A stretch of 64,000 bases of DNA from an uncultured Apibacter sp. (GCA_945280365.1 CALYQD010000002.1:124001-188000); one strand, 5' to 3'; shown: positions 43,895 to 53,899, counted from the first letter of the stretch. Numbers and translations: made by a program. The notes: a model not told the origin generated them from the letters alone.

Positions 43895-45310
43895 TTATAT
43901 AGCGTTTTTATCTCCACTTATCGTTTTAAAAACAGTTCCTGCAATAATTATCATATCTAATAAAAAAGACCATTTCCTGACATAATACACATCTGCTATG
44001 ATTCGTTTCTGCATATCTTCTCTAGAATTAATTTCTCCTCTAAAACCTTTTACTTGAGCCAAACCGGTAATTCCCGGCTTAACATAATGCCTTAGGCTAT
44101 ATTTTAATAATAAATCATTGTAATAGTTATCTTGAACGACCATGTGCGGTCGTGGCCCAACAACCGACATATTACCTTTTAAAACGTTAAAAAATTGAGG
44201 CATTTCATCTAAACTGGATTTACGTAATATACTTCCTAATTTTGTAATTCTCGAATCTCCTTTAACAGTTGCTTTAACATCATTATCAGAACTATCAATC
44301 ATGGTTCTGAATTTATAACAGTTAAATATTTGTCCCCCAAATCCAACTCTTTTTTGAAGATATAGAACTGGTTTTCCTGAATCTAATAAAATAGCTAATC
44401 CAATGAGCGGAAACAGCCAACTTAAAATAAAAATGATTATAAAACTGGAAAAAATTATATCGAAACTTCTTTTTAAAATTTGATTCCAAATATCATCAAG
44501 TGGAAATTTTTTAAATAAAAGTATTGGAAAAGTATCATAATACTCCAATTTTAAACCATAAAAAGAACCATATGCTGCGCTAGGAATAAATCTTATTTCA
44601 ATATGCAACTTTTGGGCTAATACTACAAGGCTATCATGAATTTCAAGAGATAATTTTCCATTTAGAGAAAAAAATACTATTTGAACTCCTTCTTCTAATA
44701 TAAAATATTTTAGTCTTATCAAATCGAATTTGTAGACTTTTTTTTGTTCATTGTCTTGAATATTTGAGAAAAAACATCCACAATTCATAAAACCATAATC
44801 CTTTCTTTTAGATAATAATTTAATAAAAGAACGTGTATTTTTATTTTCATCTACAAAAATTACTTTTCTATAATTACCTCCTAGCCTTCTATAAATTTTT
44901 AATAATAAAAAAAGTAAAGCTCGAGCACCACATGTAAATGTAAATAGTAATAATAAAAAACATATTGTAATTCTATTTGAATATAAATCATCTTTTTTTA
45001 AACCCGACACAGCAAAAATTATGATACTAAATAAAATAATTTGGTGTAATGTAATTTTAATAATTGCTATAAAACTCGTAACTCTATCTACAGCATATAA
45101 ACCAGTTTTTAATGAAATAAAATACCAGCTCATTAAAAATAATATTAATGCTTTATAATGAGCTAATAATAGATTATTTAATGAAATCCCATAAATACCT
45201 AAATCATTATATTGAATAGCTAAAAAACAAAAGAATAAAATAATTATAAAAATCAAATCTAATAAGAGATGAAGAAGAAAACTATTCTTTAAATACCTAA
45301 CATACCTCAT
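43895..45310 (-). CDS. polyprenyl glycosylphosphotransferase (WcaJ-like priming sugar transferase)
   Basis: Initiates a surface polysaccharide by moving a sugar-1-phosphate onto undecaprenyl phosphate. The 471 aa protein has four to five N-terminal transmembrane helices, a CoA-binding-like cytoplasmic domain (about residues 140-270), a further membrane helix, and the catalytic bacterial sugar transferase domain: VLYLQKRVGFGGQIFNCYKFRTM, LGSILRKSSLDEMPQFFNVLKGNMSVVGPRPHM, YSLRHYVKPGITGLAQVKGFRG. The track start at 45316 is TTG; the ATG two codons on is used. It sits at the outer edge of the polysaccharide locus. Confidence 0.93.
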   Translation of the reverse strand: MRYVRYLKNSFLLHLLLDLIFIIILFFCFLAIQYNDLGIYGISLNNLLLAHYKALILFLMSWYFISLKTGLYAVDRVTSFIAIIKITLHQIILFSIIIFAVSGLKKDDLYSNRITICFLLLLFTFTCGARALLFLLLKIYRRLGGNYRKVIFVDENKNTRSFIKLLSKRKDYGFMNCGCFFSNIQDNEQKKVYKFDLIRLKYFILEEGVQIVFFSLNGKLSLEIHDSLVVLAQKLHIEIRFIPSAAYGSFYGLKLEYYDTFPILLFKKFPLDDIWNQILKRSFDIIFSSFIIIFILSWLFPLIGLAILLDSGKPVLYLQKRVGFGGQIFNCYKFRTMIDSSDNDVKATVKGDSRITKLGSILRKSSLDEMPQFFNVLKGNMSVVGPRPHMVVQDNYYNDLLLKYSLRHYVKPGITGLAQVKGFRGEINSREDMQKRIIADVYYVRKWSFLLDMIIIAGTVFKTISGDKNAI

Positions 45311-45662
45311 ATACAATTACACTTTACTTCAAATAAAAATTTATTATGATGAATTTATATAAATATTTAATTTTATAAAATTAGTTATTTTTATACATAT
45401 AAATATTTTTTATTTTTCTGTTTCAAATTATATAATTATTATATGCTAATTATTTAAATAATATTAAAATTAAATTTTATTTTTTTATAGATTAGAATTA
45501 ATAATAATAGTTATAAATAAATAAATAATAACATTAAAAAGATGTAAATATAAAAGAGCATTTCGGAATAAGATTATTTATATTTAATTATTTCATATAT
45601 TTATATAGTTAGATCATTTTTTTTTTATATTAAACATTAAAAAATTTATAAACTCTTAAATA
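45311..45662. other. AT-rich intergenic region between divergent polysaccharide genes
   Basis: About 350 bp between the priming transferase (minus) and a glycosyltransferase (plus). It is almost pure A/T with no ORF. It contains short TAAA/AATA runs around 45495-45530 and a T10 tract at 45617-45626, 36 nt upstream of the plus-strand ATG. It presumably carries both promoters; I could not identify a confident TAnnTTTG for either gene. Confidence 0.5.
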
Positions 45663-46766
45663 ATGCAAAAGATCAAAGTTTTACATGTAGTCGAATCTCT
45701 TGGAGGAGGTGTATTTACTTATATAAAAGACTTAACATTTTTTTTTAGAAAGCATAATACTTTATTTGATACGACAGTTGCATATTGTAATAAACGCCCC
45801 GAAGTTTCTAATTTAAATTTAAAAAAAGAATTATCTAATGGAGTTTCATTAATTGAAGTGGATATAAATAAAGAAATTTCGTTAAGGGATTTTAAAAGTC
45901 TTTATGACATAATAAAAATATACTATTCTTTACAACCTGATATCATACATCTACATTCATCTAAAGCAGGTGTTTTAGGAAAATTTGCCTCTCTATTTTA
46001 TAGGAAAGCAAAAGTTTTTTATACTCCACATGGATACTCTTTTTTAAGAAAAGATATTATGTCTACCAAAAATAATTTTTTTTATTATATAGAAAAATAT
46101 ACAACCAAGTTCCTGGGAGGTACTACAATTGCTTGTGGAGATAGTGAATATGATTTAGCAAAAGAATTAGGAAAAGCCTTATTGGTGAGAAATGGGATAA
46201 ATGTCCCCTATATATTAAATAAACACAAGTCAGAAAAATTATGTAATAACCGTATAGTCATAGGTACAATTGGAAGAATAGCCCATGTCAAAAATCCTGA
46301 TCTATTTAATAAAATTGCATTAAATAATCCTGATCTTGATTTCTTATGGATCGGTGATGGTGACTCGAAAGAAATACTAAATGCACCAAATATTCATGTA
46401 ACCGGCTGGCTAAATAGAGAAAAAATATTTGAACATTTAAATAAATTGGACATTTATATTCAAACTTCATTACGAGAGGGATTACCAATTGCTCCTTTAG
46501 AAGCAATGATATTTCAAAAACCTGTCCTAGCAACAAATACATTTGGAAATAAGGATGTTGTTACTCACGAGAAAACCGGATTCCTATTTACTAATGAAAA
46601 TGATGCCCAAAAATATATAAATATTTTAAAAGATCTAAAAATCTGCAAAAAGATGGGAAAAGCAGGAATGGAAAGATGTATGGAATATTTTGATTTAAAT
46701 AAAAATTTCATCTCTTTATTAAATATTTATCTTGATTGCTTACATAAAGATATCCGAAAAGACTAA
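45663..46766 (+). CDS. glycosyltransferase family 4 (GT-B)
   Basis: 367 aa retaining-type sugar transferase of the surface polysaccharide pathway. N-terminal MQKIKVLHVVESLGGGVFTYIKDL is the GT4 glycine-rich start, IIHLHSSKAGVLGKF follows, and the C-terminal nucleotide-sugar site contains GTIGRIAHVKNPD and LREGLPIAPLEAMIFQKPVLATNTFGNKDVV with the catalytic Glu. It is the only plus-strand gene in the locus. Its last 59 bp overlap the 3' end of the convergent polymerase/ligase gene. Donor and acceptor are unknown. Confidence 0.9.
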   Translation: MQKIKVLHVVESLGGGVFTYIKDLTFFFRKHNTLFDTTVAYCNKRPEVSNLNLKKELSNGVSLIEVDINKEISLRDFKSLYDIIKIYYSLQPDIIHLHSSKAGVLGKFASLFYRKAKVFYTPHGYSFLRKDIMSTKNNFFYYIEKYTTKFLGGTTIACGDSEYDLAKELGKALLVRNGINVPYILNKHKSEKLCNNRIVIGTIGRIAHVKNPDLFNKIALNNPDLDFLWIGDGDSKEILNAPNIHVTGWLNREKIFEHLNKLDIYIQTSLREGLPIAPLEAMIFQKPVLATNTFGNKDVVTHEKTGFLFTNENDAQKYINILKDLKICKKMGKAGMERCMEYFDLNKNFISLLNIYLDCLHKDIRKD

Positions 46767-47988
46767 TAAATATACAACTATATACCGTCCCATCGAAACG
46801 TATTAAGAAATCATCGGTCATATTAGACACTATAAAGGATAAAGAATAATAAATTATCAAAGAATTATGTATTTTACATCCTATGTAAAATGGTATGATC
46901 ATATACAAAATCAGCAATATTAATCCAATTATTCCAAATTTCACCAAATAATCTAAATATTGATTATGAACAGGAAATTTGTATTTAAACAAAAACATTT
47001 GATCGGTTTCATAGTAATATTCAAATAATTTTCTTTTTCCATCCGATGCTCCCACTCCAACGCATAAATTCCTTTTTGATAGATTAATAGCCGACCTCCA
47101 AATACTTAATCTTGTTACTAAAGAATTATAAATTTCACCTTCTGGATTTTCAAAATCATCAAGTCTCCCAATCTTATCTAAATTTCTAAAAGAAACAGTT
47201 GTGTATTTTTGTATTATATATGGAAAAAAATTTATAAATAATACCACAAAAATTGATATTAATGTTGTAATAAAAAATATTCTTTTAGCTGTAAAACTGA
47301 ATTTATACTTATAAATAGTAATAAATAATGAACCCAATATTGAACAAAAAACTGCCATTCTTGTATTTATTAAGAAAACAAAATTTATTAAAATTATATA
47401 TATAAGGCAATCAAAAAATTTTTGAAATTTTTTCTTTTTTACATTATTTAAAAAAACATATAACGAGCAAATTGAGCAAAATGAAACAATTAAATTGAGT
47501 GCAGGTGCATGATTGTGGTATATACTTCTTGAAAAACTATATCCCATATCCCATACATCTATCCCATTTAAATAATTTTTAATATTTTCATTAAATAAGA
47601 TTATATAGTTAATAAAAAAACAAATCAGAATTATACACATTATTTTTGTCCAATAATTGATTATTTTAAAAACGTCAATCTTAAATGGTGAAGAAAGTAT
47701 AAAAAAAGGTACGAATAAATATATGATTTTTTTTTCTAAAGACTTAAATCCATAATATACATAATCATTATTCCAAAACATTAATACTTCTATTAGCAAT
47801 GGAATCGAAATTAAGAGAGTCAACCAATGAAATTTAATTTTAAATTTCAATTTAATAAAAATATAAATTTGAAAAACGATATATAATATTATCAGAAATG
47901 TACAAATCGGTCTAAATATAATCGTACTTAAAATTAATATTAACAAAATAAAATTTATCTTTTCAAGTTTTTGATTTACTAGCATCAT
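46708..47988 (-). CDS. O-antigen ligase/polymerase-like membrane protein (WaaL/Wzy type)
   Basis: 426 aa protein with about ten to twelve transmembrane segments and the large periplasmic loop seen in O-antigen ligase-family proteins. After that loop come the arginine-containing LVTRLSIWRSAINL, GVGASDGKRKLFEYYYE and the PVHNQYLDYLVKFGIIGL block, which is the usual HNxxL motif of WaaL/Wzy_C proteins. It ligates or polymerises lipid-linked glycans in the periplasm. The start overlaps the preceding Wzy-like gene by 26 bp, and its 3' end overlaps the plus-strand glycosyltransferase by 59 bp. Confidence 0.82.
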   Translation of the reverse strand: MMLVNQKLEKINFILLILILSTIIFRPICTFLIILYIVFQIYIFIKLKFKIKFHWLTLLISIPLLIEVLMFWNNDYVYYGFKSLEKKIIYLFVPFFILSSPFKIDVFKIINYWTKIMCIILICFFINYIILFNENIKNYLNGIDVWDMGYSFSRSIYHNHAPALNLIVSFCSICSLYVFLNNVKKKKFQKFFDCLIYIILINFVFLINTRMAVFCSILGSLFITIYKYKFSFTAKRIFFITTLISIFVVLFINFFPYIIQKYTTVSFRNLDKIGRLDDFENPEGEIYNSLVTRLSIWRSAINLSKRNLCVGVGASDGKRKLFEYYYETDQMFLFKYKFPVHNQYLDYLVKFGIIGLILLILYMIIPFYIGCKIHNSLIIYYSLSFIVSNMTDDFLIRFDGTVYSCIFISLFGYLYVSNQDKYLIKR

Positions 47989-49027
47989 AAAATAAAATAA
48001 AATAAATTAGAGGGAATATACCTGCTTTATGTCTTATAGATGAACCCAAGTCAGGTTCAAATAATCCCTGAACGATAAAAAAAGTAAATGTGATATAAAA
48101 TACCCAATTAATATTATTTTTTTTGTTATATTTTAAACTATTTCTAAATCGCATTGATAAATATATAAATAAGATTAATTGCCATAATGAGAAGATTACT
48201 ATTTGAGGTGTAAGGGAAAAAATTGAATTAATAGGAAAATTAACTACCATAAAACCATATAAGATGGATACAGATTCCCCATACCAGGTATCTGTGGGGA
48301 GTGGTGGAATTATAGCAGATCTTGATTCATTTTTTATCTCAGGATGTTCTAAACGTATTTTATTCAATTCCGTTCTGTTTTTATCCGACATATATCCTCC
48401 TTTGATAACCCCATGAGCTATACTTAAAAAAATAATAAATACTAATCCGTACAGTATAATTGTATATATACTATTAATTTTTATAATACGTAAGATACTG
48501 AATAATATAGACAATATTAAAACTATAATATAATAGGTTCTAAAAATTAATGAAAAAATTATAAGTAAAAGACATATGATAATTCTATTCCTTAGAATAT
48601 GATTTTGTTTCTTAATTATTACAACTAATAAATAACAAAATAAAAAATTAATAAATTCTTTTGTCTGCACTGATAAATAGATTCCTAAAATAAAAAATGC
48701 AAAATACATAAGAACATTATTTACCCTTATTCTATCGAAATTAGCAGGAACACATATTTTTAACAAAATACTAATTATAATTGGATATTGAATTATAGCA
48801 ACCAAAGGAAAAGGTAACCATCTAAGCCCAGTGATTGAATAAAAAAAAATTGCAAACTGAAAACTTCCTACAATTCCTTTCACATTCCATGGATTGTTAA
48901 TAATGGTTAAGGCATCTGAAAAGTATTTTTTAGGAAGTAAATAAGTGCTTAGCACAGCTAAAATTATTCCTAAAATTGCAAAGCTGTAAAAAACTAGTTT
49001 ACTTTTAGTTACTATTAGGTTATTCAT
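47963..49027 (-). CDS. Wzy/EpsG-like polysaccharide polymerase candidate
   Basis: 354 aa, almost entirely hydrophobic (about ten helices) with one hydrophilic periplasmic-type loop near SDKNRTELNKIRLEHPEIKNESRSAI. No catalytic motif can be pinned down, which is normal for polymerases of this class. Position between glycosyltransferases and the ligase-like gene is the main support for a polymerase role. The track start is TTG; I use the ATG at 49027, giving an 8-bp overlap with the preceding gene. An alternative is a membrane O-acyl or accessory protein. Confidence 0.55.
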   Translation of the reverse strand: MNNLIVTKSKLVFYSFAILGIILAVLSTYLLPKKYFSDALTIINNPWNVKGIVGSFQFAIFFYSITGLRWLPFPLVAIIQYPIIISILLKICVPANFDRIRVNNVLMYFAFFILGIYLSVQTKEFINFLFCYLLVVIIKKQNHILRNRIIICLLLIIFSLIFRTYYIIVLILSILFSILRIIKINSIYTIILYGLVFIIFLSIAHGVIKGGYMSDKNRTELNKIRLEHPEIKNESRSAIIPPLPTDTWYGESVSILYGFMVVNFPINSIFSLTPQIVIFSLWQLILFIYLSMRFRNSLKYNKKNNINWVFYITFTFFIVQGLFEPDLGSSIRHKAGIFPLIYFILFYDASKSKT

Positions 49028-50081
49028 TATCAATTAAAAATTTGAATATTTGTGAAGAAACATTACTCCAACTAAGGGATTCTTTCTTTTTATGCATTTG
49101 ATTAATTAAAAAATTTCGTTTGTTATCATCATGAATCAAACTTAATAAACCTTTTTTTAATGAATTTTTATTGGGTTCAACCCATATACATTCATCTTCA
49201 TTTAACTGTTCGTGTAACCCTCCTACATTGGTACAAATCATCGGCAATTCTGAACTTATCCCTAAAGTTATAACACCAGACTGTGTAGCTTCTAAATAAG
49301 GAAGAATTAAAATATCAGCCCAATTTAGCAGTTCGCCAATTTCTAAATCTGAAAGATATTTATCTTGTATTTTTAATTTATGTGTATTTTTAATTTTTAA
49401 TTCATAATTACTCTTTCCTGCTATGATACATTCTTCTATATTTTCATCAATTTCTTCAATAACTTCGGAAAGAAGTTCAACTCCTTTATAACGGCTAATT
49501 CTACCTAAAAAAAGTAGGTTTTTACCTCTATTAATTTTTATGGATGATTGACATATATATTTATTTTCAAGTAAACCATGAGGTACAATTATATAGGGTT
49601 TTATAAGTTTTAAAGAATTTTCAACACTTATTTTTACATAATTAGTTAAATATATCAATTGGGTACTATATTTAATATTCAAATTTGAATATTTTTGAAT
49701 TAAATAGCCATTTTCTCCCTTATGTAAAACCCCATCATGTACAGTCAATATAACCTCCCGCCCCAACATTCTGAATAAAAAAATAAAAGGTAAATTCCAC
49801 AGATGAAAATAAGGCAAGTATAATGCTTTATATTTCTTTATAATTCTTGGCAAAAGAACTATTATATAATAGGGAAGAATAAATGTAGTATTTAATATAA
49901 ATGAAATGGATGACTTGTAAGTTTTAATAAACTTTTGCTCGGGTATTCTAAATCCTTCAACTACGTATTTAGATTTATAGTAATCAAAAGCCTGTTTTGG
50001 GAAATGTAAAACTATATTATCTGAATATACAGGTAAGCTGCCTGTTCTACCTAAAGATAAAATCATAATTTTATTTTTCAT
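49020..50081 (-). CDS. glycosyltransferase, GT-B (family 4-like)
   Basis: 353 aa sugar transferase. Visible GT-B landmarks: LTVHDGVLHKGENGYLIQKY in the N-terminal half, the nucleotide-sugar domain with NLLFLGRISRYKGVELL, and the donor site ADILILPYLEATQSGVITLGISSELPMICTNVGGL. It overlaps the upstream GT2 stop by 4 bp (ATGA), so translation is coupled. Specificity unknown. Confidence 0.85.
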   Translation of the reverse strand: MKNKIMILSLGRTGSLPVYSDNIVLHFPKQAFDYYKSKYVVEGFRIPEQKFIKTYKSSISFILNTTFILPYYIIVLLPRIIKKYKALYLPYFHLWNLPFIFLFRMLGREVILTVHDGVLHKGENGYLIQKYSNLNIKYSTQLIYLTNYVKISVENSLKLIKPYIIVPHGLLENKYICQSSIKINRGKNLLFLGRISRYKGVELLSEVIEEIDENIEECIIAGKSNYELKIKNTHKLKIQDKYLSDLEIGELLNWADILILPYLEATQSGVITLGISSELPMICTNVGGLHEQLNEDECIWVEPNKNSLKKGLLSLIHDDNKRNFLINQMHKKKESLSWSNVSSQIFKFLIDNE

Positions 50082-51094
50082 TTCAAATTAATTTGTATTC
50101 CAAATATTATTTTAAATACCATAATTACTCTATCCCATTGATTCCGCTTTATTCTATTTATTATAATGGGAATAAAACTTAAATACACTGTCGGCAAATG
50201 ATAAAATTTCAAATTTTTCTTTGCAAAAACTATTTTATTTTTCAGTAGATAATAATCTGAAAATATAGTTTTTGTTTTTCCTTCTTTATTACCTTTATCT
50301 ATAGTAGTACCATGTTTATGGTAAATGTATACACCTGTAAAAATTACTGATTCCCATGATTTTTTCTTTGCTCTACAGGTATAATCCCATTCTTCAAAAT
50401 ATAAAAAATAATCTTCTTCTAACAATCCTACTTTATCAAAACATTCTTTTTTTATAAACATTGAGGCACCTATCGGTATGAGATCATATATATCTTCTTT
50501 AGAGATTTCCGAATACGGCAATCCTGCGTAAACAGGAAAAGTATGTGCCAACCAATTATTATATTCATTGGCTACACACTGTAATTTATCATAAAAATCA
50601 TAATAACACAATGAATTACCAATTATACCCACCTTGTTTTTTAAAACACTCAATTTACCTGTTATATCATATAAAAAATTAGTAGGAACTACTGTATCGT
50701 TATTTAATAACCAAATATAATCAAATTTATCTTGATTTTTAAGATATTTTAAAACAACATTATTTGCTGCAGAAAAACCTTTATTTATAGCACTTCGAAT
50801 AAAAATTATTTTTTGATTTATTGAATTTTTATATTCAATTTCTTCCTCTTTAAGGAATAGTATATCTTTACTTGATTTATAGGAAAACGGAAATACAATA
50901 TTTGGAAATTTAGTTTGGATAGGTATGGGAATATTCTGACTCCATTTTTTAAACATTTCATAATCTTCATTTTTTAATGAATTATCAACTATAAATAATT
51001 GAAAATTTTGATATGAAGATTTGAGAATAGATTCCAAACATTCAATTGTATCTGGATATCTATTATAATTGACTATTATAATTTTATATATCAA
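50078..51094 (-). CDS. glycosyltransferase family 2 (rhamnosyltransferase-like)
   Basis: 338 aa inverting GT-A enzyme: YKIIIVNYNRYPDTIECLESIL at the N-terminus, FIRSAINKGFSAANNV, the metal-binding YIWLLNNDTVVP and the acceptor-loop IPIGASMFIKKECFDKVGLLEEDYFLYFEEWDYTCRAKK, a layout seen in dTDP-rhamnosyltransferases. That reading agrees with rmlC and rmlD in the locus (inference). Both available starts are TTG. The track uses 51139, overlapping the previous gene by 49 bp; I prefer the TTG at 51094, which forms a TTGA stop-start overlap and places the start directly before the first strand. Confidence 0.85.
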   Translation of the reverse strand: MIYKIIIVNYNRYPDTIECLESILKSSYQNFQLFIVDNSLKNEDYEMFKKWSQNIPIPIQTKFPNIVFPFSYKSSKDILFLKEEEIEYKNSINQKIIFIRSAINKGFSAANNVVLKYLKNQDKFDYIWLLNNDTVVPTNFLYDITGKLSVLKNKVGIIGNSLCYYDFYDKLQCVANEYNNWLAHTFPVYAGLPYSEISKEDIYDLIPIGASMFIKKECFDKVGLLEEDYFLYFEEWDYTCRAKKKSWESVIFTGVYIYHKHGTTIDKGNKEGKTKTIFSDYYLLKNKIVFAKKNLKFYHLPTVYLSFIPIIINRIKRNQWDRVIMVFKIIFGIQINLK

Positions 51095-52230
51095 TTTGAT
51101 TCTATGAATTTTATTAAAATACTTAAATTTTTCTGCCAAGAATTATCTGAATGATCCTTATTAGGGAAATTTATAAAATAATCATTATCATTAATTATTT
51201 GTTCTAAAATAAAACTTAATTCATCATGATTATTTTGATCTATTATTCTTCCGAAATTATTATTCCTATTGATAGTTTCTTTTGCACCACCGACATTTGT
51301 TGAAATTATATAATTATTGAATCTATATGCTTCAGAAAAAACCATCGGATAACCTTCACATTTTGAAGTTAATACAAAAACTTTCGCTTTATTATAATAT
51401 TCCCATAAAGTAATTTTTTCAAGAATAGGACCAGTAAAAATCACTTTATCTTTTAATACAGGATTTTTATTATAAAATAATTTTATTTCTTTTTTGAAAT
51501 CATTTTCTATTGAGCCAATAAAGTAAAATTTCCAATTTTTTAAATTAGGTAGTTTTTCAATTGCGTTTAAAAACATTTGTGTATTTTTTTCAACTGTTCC
51601 TAATCTCCCAACGGTTATAAATACATTTTCTTTTTCATTAAAGGATCTAACATTAATTGATGTTTTTTTTAATGCTTCTTCATCAAATCCATTTTCTACA
51701 TAAAAAATTTTTTCAGGTATATTTAAATTATCCTTCCACAATTTATAAGCTTTTAATGTTTCCAAGGAAATAAAATCACTTTGACTGAGTAACTTCTCAT
51801 ATAATATATTTTTAATATATGAGGGCCTTTTTATTACTTTCAAAATATCATTCCCACCATCTATTTTTAAATAAAATTTACCCTTTGGATTTACTATTTT
51901 GTATATAGCACACAATATTGCGCTTTTAGACCTAAAGTGAAAAGACATTAATAAATCTATATTTTTCGCATTAAGAATAACATAAAATAAAGATGATATA
52001 AAAAATGATATATTTTGTACTTTTTTTAGATGAAAAATATTTTTTAATGGGAATAATTTTACTCCCATATATTTTTTACCAAATAAATTATTAGTCTTCG
52101 TTTTTTGGTAAACTATAGTTACTTCAGTATTCAGCCCCTTACCTAAATAATAAGGTACCTGAAATACATCTTTTCCCAAATGTTCTTTTTCTAAGTGAGA
52201 AAATATTAAAGTTAAATTTTTAATTTCCAT
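51091..52230 (-). CDS. glycosyltransferase family 4 (GT-B)
   Basis: 379 aa sugar transferase with the C-terminal GT4 domain clearly visible: VFITVGRLGTVEKNTQMFLNAIEKL, VIFTGPILEKITLWEYYNKAKVFVLTSKCEGYPMVFSEAYRFNNYIISTNVGGAKETI, including the E-x7-E donor site. The N-terminal half is less conserved. It overlaps the flippase gene by 19 bp and the GT2 gene by 4 bp. Confidence 0.88.
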   Translation of the reverse strand: MEIKNLTLIFSHLEKEHLGKDVFQVPYYLGKGLNTEVTIVYQKTKTNNLFGKKYMGVKLFPLKNIFHLKKVQNISFFISSLFYVILNAKNIDLLMSFHFRSKSAILCAIYKIVNPKGKFYLKIDGGNDILKVIKRPSYIKNILYEKLLSQSDFISLETLKAYKLWKDNLNIPEKIFYVENGFDEEALKKTSINVRSFNEKENVFITVGRLGTVEKNTQMFLNAIEKLPNLKNWKFYFIGSIENDFKKEIKLFYNKNPVLKDKVIFTGPILEKITLWEYYNKAKVFVLTSKCEGYPMVFSEAYRFNNYIISTNVGGAKETINRNNNFGRIIDQNNHDELSFILEQIINDNDYFINFPNKDHSDNSWQKNLSILIKFIESN

Positions 52231-53729
52231 CTACTCAATATCATATTAACATAAAAAATAACATTGATTCCTATAAAAGGAGAGGTTGTTAAGATAATTA
52301 TCGTCATTATCCCTATTTTCAATAAAAGTGAAATATATATGTTATCTGAAATAATAAAAATATTAATAATCTCAGCCATTATTATTAATAGAAATAATAT
52401 TACGATTGATTTAATAATATATATAAATATTTTATTTTTATTCCTGATATTAATTAAATAAATCATTATAAAAAAAGTTATTAAATGGAATATTCCCATG
52501 GAAATGGGAAATATAGATTGGTTATAAATTTTATAAAAAAGGCAATTAAATATGATAATTCCAATCTGAGTGATAACACCTAACAATGCTTGTAGCTTAT
52601 TTTTTGTTTGAGATATCATTACAGGAGATATATAAACATACAAACAAATAAAAATAAACGAAAGCGAATATAACTTTGTTAAATGTGTAATTTGCTCAAT
52701 GTCACTATTTGTTATTGCCCCTCTTTTAAAAAATATATAATTAATTTCATATGCATTTATATACAATAAGGGAACAAAAAAACTCAATATGAAAACTATA
52801 AATTTTAAATAAGAATAAAATGAATGATTATACACATCCCATTCTTTTCTATAATAGTTTTTCGTAAGTTGGGGAATTATTGCCGTTAAAATAATGTTAG
52901 TAAATACAACCTGAAATAATAATGTAAACTTTTGAGCATAATCAATCATTGAAATTATACCTATACCAATTCTGTTGGATAGACCTTTTTCAATCAACGA
53001 GTTTATTTGTCCTATAAAATAGGGAAAGTAAAATGGAGTTCCAAACCATATAAAATCCTTTGCTTTTAATATAATTTTATTATTCCATCTAATTATAGGT
53101 AGTATTTTATTCTTTTTAAGAAAAAATATAATAATTAAAGATAGAGTTATTAAATTAAAATATTGTCCTAAGTATAAAGAAACAACACCAACATATTTCG
53201 TCCCAAAATAAATTATTACTAAGTTACCTATAGATGTAAAAAAAGCTGTTATTTCCGGTACGTAAAATATATTATTAGCATTTAAAATTCCAATACCTAT
53301 TGAAGAAAATTGTGTAAACAAAATACTATAAAGTAAAATATTAATGTAGGTATAATATCTATTCAAAAATAAATCCCCTACACTAAACAAATTTTGAATT
53401 ATAGATTTACCAAAAAAGAAAAAAATTATAATTAATATTATTATAAATAAAATATAAATAACTAATAAAGAGCCTGTTTTAACCAATGCTGAATGAAGGG
53501 ACTCTTCTTCCTTTATTTGAATAAATTTTATCTTGAAAACATCTGATATAGGATTAAAAAAAGAATTATTTATATTAACTATAAATCCTGAGGTAATTAC
53601 CCATATGTCTCTATTTATTGACAACCCGAAAAATTCTGCAGATACACTTACTATTAATAAATTTATAATAAGAGTAAATGCTTTTATAACAAAAATGTTT
53701 AAACTAATTCTTCGTGATGAAATCGCCAT
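52212..53729 (-). CDS. MurJ/Wzx-like lipid-linked oligosaccharide flippase
   Basis: 505 aa MOP-superfamily protein with 12-14 transmembrane helices. The pattern resembles MviN/MurJ more than classical Wzx: INRDIWVI near the N-terminus, GIGILNANNIFYVPEITAFFTSIGNLVIIYFG, and GIISMIDYAQKFTLLFQVVFTNIILTAIIPQLTK. Most likely it flips the undecaprenyl-linked repeat unit of the surface polysaccharide, since it heads the glycosyltransferase run. Track start at 53753 is TTG; the ATG at 53729 (MAISSRRISL) fits the family N-terminus better. Confidence 0.8.
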   Translation of the reverse strand: MAISSRRISLNIFVIKAFTLIINLLIVSVSAEFFGLSINRDIWVITSGFIVNINNSFFNPISDVFKIKFIQIKEEESLHSALVKTGSLLVIYILFIIILIIIFFFFGKSIIQNLFSVGDLFLNRYYTYINILLYSILFTQFSSIGIGILNANNIFYVPEITAFFTSIGNLVIIYFGTKYVGVVSLYLGQYFNLITLSLIIIFFLKKNKILPIIRWNNKIILKAKDFIWFGTPFYFPYFIGQINSLIEKGLSNRIGIGIISMIDYAQKFTLLFQVVFTNIILTAIIPQLTKNYYRKEWDVYNHSFYSYLKFIVFILSFFVPLLYINAYEINYIFFKRGAITNSDIEQITHLTKLYSLSFIFICLYVYISPVMISQTKNKLQALLGVITQIGIIIFNCLFYKIYNQSIFPISMGIFHLITFFIMIYLINIRNKNKIFIYIIKSIVILFLLIIMAEIINIFIISDNIYISLLLKIGIMTIIILTTSPFIGINVIFYVNMILSRWKLKI

Positions 53730-53899
53730 ATTATTGAATATATTACCAGCCAAAAAGTATTATTTCATTTAAAATATTGCATTAAAAATGTTATGCTTTT
53801 TTTACTCTTAATATAAAAATGTTTCAAAGTTGAAAATTATTTACTAAGGCTAAAATAAAGTTTGATTTCTTGTCGTTAGATTGAGTTTTAAAAGATAAA

